Source: Cantharellus purpuraceus (lineage: Eukaryota; Basidiomycota; Agaricomycetes; Cantharellales; Hydnaceae). From it: a stretch of DNA of 64,000 bases. Shown in pieces: positions 12,271 through 24,320 of the stretch. The notes under the pieces were generated by a model. It searched no databases and was not told the origin of the DNA. It saw nothing but the letters and a program-made list of their open reading frames with translations. The translations under genes and the position numbers were made by a program. Positions within the stretch are counted from its first letter, which is position 1. Each line of letters opens with the position of its first letter. Location of the stretch: the NCBI GenBank assembly GCA_025174535.1, contig JALBUN010000010.1, forward strand, positions 1,984,001 to 2,048,000. The letters are read 5' to 3'.

Positions 12271-14230
12271 ATGGTTCGGGAAGAGGTCATCTCAACGCTG
12301 CTAGGCTACACCTCTATTGCGTGCTGGCTCTGCGCCCAGTTCCCGTGAGTTATCACGGTGGGTATCAGGACGACCTCACTGACATTGAGTTCAAGGCAGA
12401 TGCATTTCACCTGGAGACGGAAAAGCGTCGATGGGCTCGCATTGTCCCTCCTCGCAAACTGGCTTCTAGGTGTGCTTATATCATCTAGCCACGCCATCTG
12501 GGTTTAATCCTTGCACCTTCAGGCGACACCACCAACCTCATCGGCTGCATCCTTACCGATCAACTCCCATTCCAGACCCGCCTCGCCGCCTACTTTGTCT
12601 TTATTGATATATGTCTAGTTTGCCAGTTTCTCCATTATGATAGACGACCGCAACGCCATGCAACCTCGACGTCTGTTGTCAAGTCCTCCGAGTCTTTGAC
12701 GCAGAGTCGAACGTCGCTTGTAACCTACTCCTCGCTGCTGGAAACGCAAGCGTTTCCTTGTAGACAACCATTCCGACCACGAAGTGTCTCACACTTTATA
12801 GACCCCGGCACGGCTGTCACTGATGTCACACTTTTACACGAGGGCTCCATCACTCCGGAGGTGGATGTACACAGCTCCCAGCGCCGTTGGCGAAATAGAG
12901 GGGGTCGGCGTGCCAGTAGTTTGATGGGTCTTTCAGAGAGTGTCGTTGCCGATCCTTGGGAGCGTCACTGGGGAACCCGTAGGTATAGTTCCCTCGAACG
13001 TGACGATGCAAGGGATGAGTCGAGCGACACCGAGTTCGAATCGACGCCCGCAGTGTTGAGAGAATCTTGTCATTCAGAGGACGGGAGGCGTGCGTGTGGG
13101 AGAAACAAGCATGTCTCGTGGACGAGGGAGAGTCCTGGGGGGCATAATTTATCCCAGCTCGAGAGCCAGTTGTTGGATGGTGTTGAACCCTGGAGCGAGA
13201 CGGCACCGTCGACGGTGAGAGGAAGACAGCTCGCGCGCTTAAACGTGCACAATTCCCCGGTCGTGATAAGGGGCCCCTCTGTCTTTGAGACGGCGACAGA
13301 CTCGGACGTGCCGCAGGCGCGTTGGACGTCAGCATCATCTGCTGTGAGTGCAGTCGCATCTCGGAGGAGTGCTAGTCTGGTTTTTCTGGCCGTGTTTGCT
13401 CTGTTTGGTTTCTCTTCTTCCCCCTTGGGGATTCAAAGGAGCACAGTGCCAGTGGGTCGTGTGATGAGCATCATATCCCGGAGTACACCTGACACATCGA
13501 TCTCATTGCTTTCTGCACATCCGACTCCTTTATCCATCGTCACGGAACCTGACTCGGCTCTTCACCTCAGTGGCGACGTCGTAGGGCTTACACTTCCCAG
13601 TAAGGACGTCCAGCGACTTATTGGACGTGTGTCGGCGTGGACGTGTACCACTTTGTATATCACATCACGGTTGCCACAGATATGGAAAAACGTGAGTGTT
13701 TCTTTTGTATTTGTCGGCCCTACTCGTATTCATGCTGCATTACTATTGTCCAGTTTGTTCGGAAATCTGTAGAGGTAATCGCGTGCTCCTGGGCCCACTG
13801 ATGATGAAATAGTTGTCTATATGCTTACTGATGGACGATTTTAATAGGGCCTCTCGATGTACCTCTTCATTTTTGCCTTCCTGGGGAATTTTTTTTATGT
13901 CTTGTCGATCCTTTCCAATCCCAAGATGGATTTACCCGAGCCGCAGGCGTCACAATTCATACGGGATAGCATCCCGTATGTCCTCACAACATCCTGTCAT
14001 GAGAAAACGTCTCATTGACGGTATATTCGTGCAGATATATTTTGGGTTCCGGGGGGACCTTGCTTTTTGACGTAACGATTCTTCTGCAGAGCTTGGTATA
14101 TGACCCTAGGCGACGTTTGCTGCGCAACAAGAAGGCTGGACGGAAGAGGAGTCTGCTGTTAGGTGTTTCCAGTGAAGAGGAACGCAGGGTTTTGTTAGAG
14201 GCGGATCGTCGTGTTGAAGATGCTTGCTGA
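12271..14230 (+). CDS. PQ-loop membrane transporter (Ypq/cystinosin-type), copy 2
   Basis: Paralog of the minus-strand gene at 9142-11125, same six-exon structure: 12271-12344, 12396-12469, 12523-13691, 13754-13774, 13848-13975 and 14035-14230, joining to 553 residues. The first two exons (74 bp each), the micro-exon (21 bp) and the fifth exon (128 bp) have exactly the same lengths as in copy 1. PQ motifs are in AQFPQMHFTWRRKSVDG and SRLPQIWKN. The first is less standard: the residues after PQ differ from copy 1. The Ser-rich central loop is clearly diverged between copies. The C-terminus (EEERRVLLEADRRVEDAC) is conserved. Head-to-head layout points to an inverted gene duplication. Predicted vacuolar, from family only. 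Confidence 0.85.
13754..13774 (+). other. 21-bp micro-exon of PQ-loop gene copy 2
   Basis: Codes FVRKSVE between introns 13692-13753 and 13775-13847. Adding it restores the second PQ repeat. Confidence 0.8.
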
Positions 14231-14474
14231 CGAAAGTGTGGAGAGGGGGTGATTTCTTGGAGGTATATAATTATCTTCTCTTTGCATGTTCTATCCGGGA
14301 TAGAAATGATGATGAATTTTACGACACTGATGGCGACGGATTGAGAAAAATCAGCCAATTGCACGTATAGTTGCTTAGGGCAAGCTGCAATACGTAATGT
14401 TTGCTTCGGTCTTCAGTCACGGTCGCGAGGTTTCCGAATGAGCGAGCAAGGAGACTTCTGTAGCTCGGTCAAAC

Positions 14475-15996
14475 CAATGTGTAGCCACATCTAGCAAAGA
14501 TCAAACCTCTAGCGAAGACAACATCCAATGAAGACCAAGCCTCTCGCAAAGACAACACCTCCGGCGAAGACGACGCCTCCAGCCAAGACGACTTCCGCAT
14601 GGGCGAAGCCTTCATCGAGCAGGTCTTCCGTCACCAAATCCACGGCTAAGTCCTCCGCGGTCAAACCGGCCATCGCATCCTCGACTCCTCTCGCTGCTTC
14701 ATCCCGGAAGGCGTCCCCCAAACTCTCTAGCGCCCCGAAAGCTAAATCAACCCCTAAGCTCACCTGCGCGCCCAAATGATGATGGCACCCAGGTTGCACG
14801 TGGAAAGACTGCATCGCATCTAAAGCGAATAGTGGGGATGTTCGTACCATCCTCGTTAATAGCCTGCTCCCATATCTCAACTTTATAGTAATCTTCCCGC
14901 ATCAAATAAGAAGACCCCCGCTCCTCCGGCTCGCAGCCTTCTCAGACGCGTGCTGCTTTCCATTTGCTCCAACGCGATAGTCATGAATTCATTGGTTTGC
15001 ATGACACTAACAGCGTGCGTATTTGTGAATGAATGACTGCGCACCTACATTGAGGCGCTGATGGTACCACTCCATACTTTTTTTTTCAGGCCAGCGCCGC
15101 CTTTTGAGAAAGCAATGGGGGACGGATCACCAAGCCCCCTGGTAACACTGGTATCCTGGATTTCTACGGTGTGCCATCCACTAGCAAAGGGGATGGGAGG
15201 TCCGGAGCCGACCAAGAGTTAGATGTTGGTCTATATATTACTGATGACACTACTCCGTATGTTTCTGCTGGCAGCGCGTTCCGCTGTATAATCAAATTGA
15301 CCCTGCAGGGCTCAAGCGTTTGCAATTGATAATATCCAGTCTAATCTGGGAACCACTGCTAAAGTTTGTGCGATCTTTGCTGCTCCATCTGGCAACTGGA
15401 GGAACACGGTTACGAAAGTGAGTGTTATATCCCGGGGAGATGCCCTCTACTTCTGGGGGGGGGGGGGGGGAATCCTTTAGTACAATCGTGGTATAACCTG
15501 TTATTTCTAAGATGTTCATTCCCCAGAAATTGGTTGGAGACTCGAAGGACCCAGTCGTCGCCCAGACGAAAGAGAATAATAGACTAATTTACATCAAGGA
15601 TAATGGCATTTCAACTACACCATCCGCCGCGGTGAAATTCAGCTTGCTCAACACCAGAGGTGAGCGAAATCGTGAAGCCAACTTTGTATGTCCCTGATGC
15701 TCGCGTACTTGAACAACAGAACGTACGAGTCAATGTCTGTGCCAAGTTTGATCACTAACCAGTTAATTTCTAAGTGCTTTAATGCGCCCACGAAGGCAGA
15801 GAACGCACTGTCTGAGATCCCGGTGCGTATACACCTCAATGCTATAGGATGTAGGAAGTTGTGAAGCCGACAGTCTCTTGCTCATCGCCAGGACATGGCC
15901 ACAATCCGATACGACTCTCGAGCGTTGTGGACTGCATGGAATATTAAGGCTGAAGATCAAGCAATTGCCGATTCCATTTTTAGCCGCAGTTCTTAG
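14475..15996 (+). pseudogene. Decayed first copy of a tandem secreted-protein family (ART-like motifs)
   Basis: Matches the genes at 16717 and 20295 along their length but is broken. The signal-peptide exon and 33-bp mini-exon are absent; the Lys/Thr/Pro-rich part starts abruptly near 14503. The exon beginning at 15090 has an in-frame TGA where the others have Trp (FW), and the HGT motif reads HDT. The region close to the end of PQ-loop copy 2 probably marks a truncated duplication edge. A run of G at 15457-15470 lies in an intron. Confidence 0.75.
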
Positions 15997-16716
15997 TATG
16001 TCAAGACCTAGACATACAGTAGGCGGTCGTGTACATCCTTTTTCTATGATGCTGAATGGCAACAGAATATACATGGCGTAGCGAAAAGTTGAAAGGAGAT
16101 ATATGAGGAGCGGTTGGAGACGGAAGTATCGTACAGTGAGGGAAGCAGGAGATATCAGCATAATATGAGTGTGCGAGCCCTGGAGCGGCGCGCGGCAGTG
16201 ATGCACGCGAGCGTCCGAGCCACTGAACTGAGAGGTCTATCAAGACCCATTTGGCAGAGGTCACACCTGTCACGCAATCCTCGTAACGCATGCTCACTCA
16301 TAATACATAGCTACTAGAGGCGTTGGCACTGTCTTTATGTGTATTGCACGTGAATAAACCCGTCAGTTCCGAACAGTGATCTTTTGACTGGGCATTATGC
16401 ATCCCCGGCATTTTAAAGGAGTATCACAGCCGGAACCAACGGCGCTGCGTTATGGATCAGCAGTGCATCAACACTCAGCAACGCACCATAGCGCTTCAGA
16501 CGCCTGGTACAATATTTAAGATTATCAAGGATAATGCCAGGAAACCCAGGCTGGATCACCTATTCTCCATCTTCTCTGTTTAGCTGGTATGCCATGCTTG
16601 CTCGTCTGTCTTTTCTCAATGGTTCTGAATCCCTGACCAAACAGCTGGCAGACCTACTTTCGTCAATCCTTTATATCCGATTTTTTCTGAAATCTATTTG
16701 CTTTTAATCACCAGTT

Positions 16717-18463
16717 ATGATCCACTTCAAACATATTCTCATACTAACGACGTTGTGTTTCTCTCTATCTTCGAGTGCCCTACCTGTGACTTCGCCTCGC
16801 CAGGTCAGTTGCATCTCCTCTGTTTCAGAATCTTTAATAATTTTCTTCTGTAGGTGGATGCCGCACATCAGGGGGCTGCACGCAATGTAATAAGATACAT
16901 CCATCGGTGTCCTGTGATTCACTCTTAACATTTTAATCGTAGGTTAGGCCTGGAATCGATCCCAGAAGCCCTTTGGGAAAGTCCAAGCCCAAGCCCCCGC
17001 CATCGAAACCTACGAAGACAACACCTCCAGCAAAGACGACTCCCCCATCAGCAAAGCCATCGTCGACCAAGCTTTCCATCACTAAACCCGTGGCTGCATC
17101 GTCTTCTGTGTCTTCCTCTGTGGCCAAGTCTTCCTCCGTAGCTAAATCGTCCGCATCCCAGAATGCATCCTCTATACACCAAAGTCCCTCAAAGGCTACC
17201 TCGACCGTAAGCCCATCCCCGCTTCCAACAAGTAATGGCACCCAGGTTGCACCTGGGAAGAATGCAACACAGACAAACGGCGGGAATGTTCGTAGTGTCC
17301 CCGTTGTCAACATGAGCCTTGTCTCATATCCCACTTTGATGATAGTGCACGCTACCCGCGTCCAACAAGAAGAAACCGGCGGCCGCCCCTCCTGCTCGTA
17401 GCCTTGTGAGGCGCGTGTTCCTTGCCGCTGGGCGTTTGCTCCGACGAGATAACGAGGAATTTGTTGGTTTGCACGGGACGAACAGCGTACGTATTTGTGA
17501 ATGAAATAATTACGCACTCATGTCTGCTTGCTGATGGCACCACTTCACTTTTTTTCAGGCCACCGCCGCCTTTTGGGCGAAAAATGGGGGACGGATATCC
17601 AAGCCTCCTGGTAACACTGGTATCTTGGATTTCTTGGGTGTGACATCCACTAGCAAAGGAGACGGATCGTCTGGCGCCAACCATGAGATAGGTCTTGGTC
17701 TATACGTTACTGAGGACACTGTCCTGTATGTTTTTCTGGCGGAGCCTTCCACAGTCTAATCAAATTGGTCACTTAGGGCTCAAGCATTTGCAAATGGGAA
17801 TTCCCAGAAAAATCCAGGAACCACTCCTAAAGTTTGTGGTATCTTCGCTGCCTCATCTGACAATTGGAGGACTGCTATTACAAAAGTGGGTGATTTCCAT
17901 CCTTTTCTTTGGAGGTCGGAATTGTATCCTTCAATACAAACGGTATTCACAAACGCTTTCTGTTTTTTAAGGTATTCATTCCACAGAAATTGGTTGGAGA
18001 CTCGGAGGTCTCAGCCATCGCTCAGACGAAAGAGAATAATAGATTAACTTACATCAAGGATGTTGGCATTTCAACTACACCATCCGCCGCGGTGAAATTC
18101 AGCTTGCTCAACATTGGAGGTGCGAGAGCACTTGAAGCCAAGCTTATATATTGCTGACGCTTGGATGCTTAAATACAACTAGAACGCACGGGTCAGATGG
18201 CTCTTCCAAGTTTGATTACCGACAAGTTTATTGCGAAGTGCTTTGACGCGGCCGCGGACGCACAGACGGCTCTGCCTGGCATTCCGGTACGTGTACACAT
18301 TGGTGTAACAAGATGTAAGAAATTGCGGAGTTAACAACCTCTTTCTCCTCGCCAGGACATGACCACATTCCGATACGACTCTCAAGCGCTGCGGACTGCA
18401 TGGAATATTAAGGCTGAAGATGAAGCAACTGCGGATTCCATTTTGAGCTGCAGTTCCCAATAA
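16717..18463 (+). CDS. Secreted protein with ART-like motifs, tandem copy 2
   Basis: The start exon (16717-16803) encodes a signal peptide (MIHFKHILILTTLCFSLSS). A 33-bp mini-exon (16854-16886) and an exon from 16943 rich in Lys, Thr, Pro and Ser follow. Downstream exons encode a conserved domain with GLHGTNS (near 17462), GLGLYVTED (near 17696), AQAFANG, KVCGIFAASSDNWR and VFIPQKLVGD. His in HGT and Tyr in GLYVT resemble the first two positions of the H-Y-E triad of ADP-ribosyltransferase-fold proteins; I did not identify a matching Glu. One junction, near 17330, is uncertain: a 2-bp difference from copy 3 there fits an intron better than coding. Stop at 18461. Role unknown; a secreted effector or defence protein is only a guess. 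Confidence 0.6.
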
Positions 18464-20294
18464 GACATAGGCAGTGTATATTCTGTTTTTATGTATCGTG
18501 TTACTACAACAACATGATATGATGCAGTATAAAAAAGGGTGCCTTCGCATTGAAACGGCAACTATTATTAAAGGAGAGCTGAATCAACCAAACGGTTAGG
18601 AGGTAGTAGGGTGCCTCCCTCGAGGGAGTGCAACCAAATGCGTGAAGGAGGCATCAGATTGAGGTACAGGTGGCCTCATGAGTAGCTCAGGCGTTTTCGT
18701 ATATGGGCTCGGAACGCATGGAAAACCAGTGTCCAGTTGATTGGATGCAATCGTTTGGCACACCTGCTCCAGTTGCGGTGACCTCTCCGGAGCGCAAAGA
18801 TTGCGCGATTATCTCCGGAAAAATGACAAGATGGAGCTGGTAAATGAACCAACGCCGCGTAAGTATCAACAGTCTACTTTGCAGATGTCCAAAAAAGAGA
18901 TGATCACCGGATTAGAAGCATCAAGAAGCGGATAATATTCGAGGCGGCTTCCTCCGAAGAAGGAATCTGCTTTATGAGCATCATGGAGACAATTCAGAAC
19001 GCAGCGAGAAAAATCATCTATACCGGCCAGGATTTTCGAGTTCTTTCTCCTTGACCAGAACCTGGTTCTGGAAGCTAAGTGCTACATGGATGTGCCGTGT
19101 CATGATATTAGAACCGTAGAGATATCGGCAGGGTCTTCTCCGACAGCCAGAAAGTCTGTGGAGGGTCTTACACAACCTTATGTAATGCTATAGGCCCCTG
19201 TTGCTGCTGGTATTGAAGTCTGATAATGATCAAGACTAGATAACAAAAGAAATAAGCAAGTGGGCGGGGAATTCATATTCTAGTGCTCCTCACCTCAGCC
19301 CGTATATTGTGAATACGGCTGAGGGAGAACGAGCAACCACAGACGTGTTATATGTGTCTGCGGTGGTGAAAATTTTAAGTGTGTATACGTAATATATTGA
19401 GGCTTGAAACGCGGCAGTAATGTGCATGATACGCTGTGATGTGTCAACGACACGCGCACACTTCACATACTCCAATAGCTGGTCGTGTATAGATTGCACC
19501 CCATGGGGAATCCTTATGTAATTATGATAGACGGCTGATGCGAAGCTGCAGTCCGATTTTGGTCCGATCTCTGGATCCCAAGGTGGATACTGTCAGTACA
19601 GTAAGGTTATTACGCCTGTTGTACGATTACCAAATGCTCACGTCGAAATCAGTTCCATCTACCATCACTTGGCTGGAATGTTCCCAACCAATTTTCTTAT
19701 GTGGAATCTCAGGCTCTTGAAACCTCGCGATCACATGTGGTGAGTCATACACTTGAGCCATCATTATGCACATCACTATCAGGGTAACTCTGACTACCTG
19801 CTGTAACAAGGAAAGGTGAAAATTAGTACAACTCGCTCTGATATTTGCCGCCCTCGACAGAAGTTTCATGTGTCATTTCGTACTCGGGCCGCCTGGCGCA
19901 AGAACTAGGGCAAAATGATCTCGAGTTGTATACGATATGTTACGAGGTGAAGATCTTTGGCTGGGTCATCAATGCATCTCCAGTACCCTCAAAGAACCAT
20001 TACAACCGGAATCAGCGGCTGTGCATCATGGTTCAGTGTTACAGTATCTGCATCAGTGCTCAGCACCTTACCCCTGGGATCCAGTATTGCAGACTGCTGG
20101 TATTTAAGGGCAGGAGCAGATGTCAGTAGAGCCAGGCTGGATTACCCATTCTCCGTCTTCTTCCCTCAGCTGGTATGCTATGCCTCCTTATTTCTCTTCT
20201 CAATAACGCTAAATCCATAACCAACAGCTGGCAGCTAATTGCATCAATCGTTTGGATCCCTTTTGTGGACTCTAGTCGCTTTTAATCAATCAAT
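18464..20294. other. Spacer between tandem copies 2 and 3
   Basis: About 1.8 kb. The last 330 bp resembles the region before copy 2 (shared blocks around CAGGCTGGAT and CAGCTGGCAG), so the duplicated unit includes its promoter. A hairpin repeat lies at 19285-19385. Frames at 18741-18935 were not recognised. Confidence 0.6.
19285..19385 (+). repeat. Double-hairpin dispersed repeat, copy 1
   Basis: Two adjacent inverted repeats: CCTCAGCCCGTAT pairs with AATACGGCTGAGG, and ACCACAGAC pairs with GTCTGCGGT with one mismatch. The same 100-bp unit is at 55143-55240 and half of it at 55040-55064. A small non-autonomous element or a structured RNA are both possible. Confidence 0.7.
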
Positions 20295-22130
20295 ATGATT
20301 CACTTCAAACTCATTCTCATCGTAACGACGTTATGTCTCTTTCTATCTTCGAGCGCCCTGCCTGTGTCCTCACCTCGCCAGGTCAGTTGCACCTCCTCTA
20401 TTTCAGAGTCTTTAATAATTTTCTTCTGTAGGTGGATGCCGCACATCAGGGGGCTGCACGCAATGTAATAAGATACATCCATTGGTGTCCTGTGATTCAC
20501 TCTTAACATTTTCATCGTAGGTTGGGCCTGGAATCGATCCCAGAAGCCCTTTGGGAAAGTCCAAACCCAAGCCCCCGCCATCGAAACCTACGAAGACAAC
20601 ACCTCCAGCAAAGACGACTCCCCCATCAGCAAAGCCATCGTCGACCAAGCTTTCCATCACTAAACCCGTGGCTGCATCGTCTTCTGTGTCTTCTTCTGTG
20701 GCCAAGTCTTCCTCCGTAGCCAAGTCCTCCTCCGTGGCTAAATCCGTGGCGGCATCCTCGTCCGCTCCCGCGTCTGCATCCCAGAATGCATCCTCTATAC
20801 ACACAAGTCCCTCAAAGGCTACCTCGACCGTAAGCCCATCCCCGCTTCCAACAAGCAACGGCACCCAGGTTGCACCTGGGAAGAATGCAACACAGACAAA
20901 CGGCGGGAATGTTCGTAGTGTCCCCGTTGTCAACATGAGCCTTGTCTCATATCCCACTGATGATAGTGCACGCTACCCGCGTCCAACAAGAAGAAACCGG
21001 CGGCCGCCCCTCCTGCTCGTAGCCTTGTGAGGCGCGTGTTCCTTGCCGCTGGGCGTTTGTTCCGACGAGATAACGAGGAATTTGTTGGTTTGCACGGGAC
21101 GAACAGCGTACGTATTTGTGAATGAAACGACTACGCAACTGCGTCCAGTTGTTGATGGCACCGCTTCACTTTTTCAGGCCACCGCCGCCTTTTGGGCAAA
21201 CAATGGGGGACGCATCACCAAGCCTCCTGGCAACACCGGCATCTTGGATTTCTTGGGTCTGACATCCGCCGGAGATGGAACATCTGGCGCCGACGCGGAG
21301 TTAGGTCCTGGTCTGTATGTTACTGATGACACTACCTTGTATGTTCCTGCTGGCAGTGCTGTTCTGCAGTATAATCACATTGGTAACACAGGGCTCAAGC
21401 ATTTGCAAATGGCAATATCCAGACTAACGCGGGGACCACTGCTAAAGTTTGTGCTATCTTTGCCGCTTCATCTGACAACTGGAGGACTGCCATTTCGAAA
21501 GTGAGTGAAGTTTTTGTTTCTGGGGAGTTGCCATTGTCACTCTTAGCATGAATCACCCCCCCCCCCCCCCTCGAAGGGGGGAGCGGGGGGATGTTGGTCG
21601 TAGCCTTTAGTTCATTATTCTTTAAATGTCTAACATCTTTCTATTCCTTCAAAGGCATTCATCCCCCAGTCATTGGTTGGAGATTCAAGTACCACAGCCG
21701 TCGCCCAAACCAAGGAGAATAATCGATTAACTTACATCAAGGACGTTGGAATTGCAACCACACAATCCGCCACGGTGAAATTCAGCTTGCTCAACATTCG
21801 AGGTAGGAGAACTCGTGAGGCCTAATTTTGACGTTGCTGACCCTCGGGTTGTTAAACCACGACTAGCACGTACGGGTCAGATGTCTATACCAAGCGTGAT
21901 CACCAACCAGTTTATTGCCAAGTGCTTTGACGCGGGCACGAACCCAGCGACAGCTCTGTCTGGGCTTCCGGTGCGTACGCTGCAAAATGTAGGAACTTGC
22001 GAAGCTAAGTCTCTTTCCTTGACAGGACTTGACTACATTCCGATACGACTCTCAGGCGCTGCGAACTGCGTGGAATATTAAGCCTGAAGACCAAGCAATT
22101 GCTAATTCGATCACGGGGTGCAGTTCCTAA
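20295..22130 (+). CDS. Secreted protein with ART-like motifs, tandem copy 3
   Basis: Same organisation as copy 2: signal exon 20295-20381, mini-exon 20432-20464 (VDAAHQGAARN), then from 20521 a Lys/Thr/Pro and Ala/Ser-rich linker that is longer here by an AKSSSV-type repeat. The conserved domain follows, with GLHGTNS near 21082, GPGLYVTDD near 21307, KVCAIFAASSDNWR near 21450 and a last exon ending in TAA at 22128. The linker repeats suggest a flexible or glycosylated stalk between the secretion signal and the domain. No disabling change was seen. Intron 21501-21653 holds a C-run and a G-run. The ART-like call rests on two short motifs only. Confidence 0.6.
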
Positions 22131-22680
22131 ATATGTCAATACGGAAACCATAGGTAGCGATGTACATGTCTAACAAAACGCTTTGAGAACAATGCAACGT
22201 GCTCTAGCTTCGATCACACCATAAATGGAGGTGGTAAAGGGGAGGTGTGATAGGCATAGTAGCAAATCCCTGTGTGGCCTCAGAAAATTGAGCTAGCAGA
22301 AGCTATCTTAGATAGGAAATATCTGGTTGTGACAGGTACCACGGCTGCTGAAGCCCAGAAAGCCGAGATGATGAATGTCAAATCAATCAGCAGTTACATG
22401 TCAGAGTCGGGACAGAAGAAAGCAAGGTACGAGACAGAGATGCAGATACACCGGAAGTTTTTCCAAGTAGGATGAACGATAGGCATGATGGGATGGGCAG
22501 GGGGTCTTGGTCCGTGAGTATGCCTGCTAGCAGGAGACTCAGACGTACATTTCCCCCACAGTGGCAGGGCATATATGCAGTGGCAGTCGGATACATATCA
22601 AGACACGGGTTAACTGGAGCGTTTCTATGTAACCAACCGTGTTTCAAAATACTCCCATGAAGTTCAAGATTTGGCCAATT
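22131..22680. other. Spacer with a relic of the X/Y gene family
   Basis: Only the relic at 22272-22475 is recognisable here. Confidence 0.5.
22272..22475 (+). pseudogene. Relic of the C-terminal part of the gene at 25126-26858
   Basis: The peptide WPQKIELAEAILDRKYL matches WPPEVALAEAILEREYL in the gene at 25126-26858. Similarity fades after about 20 residues and no other part of the gene is nearby. Confidence 0.55.
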
Positions 22681-24276
22681 TCAATGACAGCCAAGACCCT
22701 TCTTCTTCCACAATTTGTCACATTTCGTAAACTCACTGGGAAGGGTCAGGCGACTCAGTTGTTCTGAAAGGTAAGTTGCGTGGCGCTGGATGATAAGCAT
22801 GGCGGTTATAAACCCAAAACGCGCCTGAGCAGGTTCGTTGAAAATGTCCACGAAGTCTGTGCTGACGACAATGCATCCGAAACCCCAGTTGGCAGGCGTC
22901 CCATCCTCCTGGAGTGCCAAGAGTCGTGGAAAGAAGCCATAAATAAGAACACCGTTCATATCGTATGCAATACCGTGAACTATTGCATAGAAGGGAAAGC
23001 GAAAAGGTGCCTGGAAACACCATTGCTGTCAACGCCACCTTTGCATTATAACCTTCAACATACCTTGGGATTATATTTTCTCGCCTCCTCCCACTTAGAC
23101 ATCGCATGAACAATCATGAGGACTAGGGTAGGATGAAGTGTGCAGGCCAGTTGAGCAGCCAGCTGATAGCGATGGGCGTTTTCTGTCGGAAATGATGACG
23201 CAGTGATGTCTCGTTTTGCCTCACCCGCAAGAACAACCGGTCGGAAGGACCAGGGCAGGGTGTCCAGGGGGTTGAAGCCTATTCTGCATGCAAAATCTGG
23301 CCGAGGAAATGACCCGAAACAACCTATTGCAGTGGGGAATGCAACATCTGTATTTCTGCAAGAATTTAGTGGATCTGAAGTGTTCAATATGGTAACACCA
23401 TACATACGAAGATGTAGTGCAGTTGACAATCTTGAAGAAGCCTGCAATGTTCGATCCGATGTGACGCTCGACATCCATTTCTGAGCGATACGTATGGAGA
23501 CGAGGGAATGTTAAGATTTTGAGCATCGTCCATTCAACCCGAAGAGCCGCATCTGGGTCATTCTTCCCACCTGTTTCATGAAGAATGACATTTGGGTTTG
23601 GATATGGGAGATTCGCTACCTGCCCTCGTGGACTATACTTATAATTCTGTCCTGCTTTGCCTATTAGCCCCATCTGATACTTAAGCAGCTTCAAAGTAGA
23701 CTCTTGTGTGTCTTGAGGGTGCTGAAGCATGTGAATGAGGATGCAATATTTATACATAACAGTGCAAATTTCTCACCTGCCAATCCTGAGGGAGTTGAAG
23801 CACCGGTATATTCAAGGCTGTAAGTGTGTGAATAGAAACATGACCGAGATTTCCAAGAACGGAGGTGGATATACTCGGTGTCACGCCCTGTATATTAGGA
23901 TAAAATCCCCACCGGTAGTAGTGTGTGAGATCCTCCGGCAGGACATTGCTGTCGTGGACATGATCAGTTATATAGACTACTGAGAGCCTATGTGAAATCT
24001 GCACCTGGCAGTAAGTGTTGTCTTTCCTCCTGCAGATTTATATACGCGATGATGATACATCGGGATAGAGTAGTCGTCGAGAACATCCACAACACCTGAC
24101 TCTTTATTGGCTGCATGCCTCTTCTCGTCATTAGAATTTGGCAATTTTTGCCGTGGATCGGTTGGGGTCAAGAATGTGTCGTCTAGGCTACTGGGTCCAG
24201 CAAAGGATGCATCGACACTCGGACGTATGAGATGGTGCTTGAAGCCGTGTGGATTAGAGTACATGTTGCAATGCAC
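22681..24276 (-). CDS. Family X/Y protein with candidate PD-(D/E)XK signature (X1)
   Basis: Five exons join in phase: 24005-24276, 23777-23948, 23408-23721, 23064-23355 and 22681-23010, giving 459 residues. It aligns end to end with X2 (26980-28622) and more weakly with Y (25126-26858). Conserved points are LPQDWQ at an exon end, VEWTMLKIL, ERHIGSNIAGFF, RPDFACR, PVVLAGEAK, QLACTLHPTLVLMI and HGIAYDMNGVLIYGFFPR. RPDF followed about 25 residues later by GEAK and then Gln-rich helix residues is the spacing of a PD-(D/E)XK nuclease core. That assignment is my inference; I do not recognise the family. The start is the first in-frame ATG, and an extra 5' exon is possible. Confidence 0.65.
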
Positions 24277-24312
24277 AAGCTTTAAGTCTACCGAGAGCTG
24301 CTTGAGCCATCA

Positions 24313-24320
24313 CTTATATA
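24313..24320 (-). promoter_or_regulatory. TATA-like box of gene X1
   Basis: TATATAAG on the minus strand, 37-44 bp before the ATG at 24276. Confidence 0.45.

Noticed and set aside
15457..15470. G homopolymer as a possible functional G-rich element
   Set aside because: Single run in an intron of a pseudogene; could equally be slippage or sequencing error.
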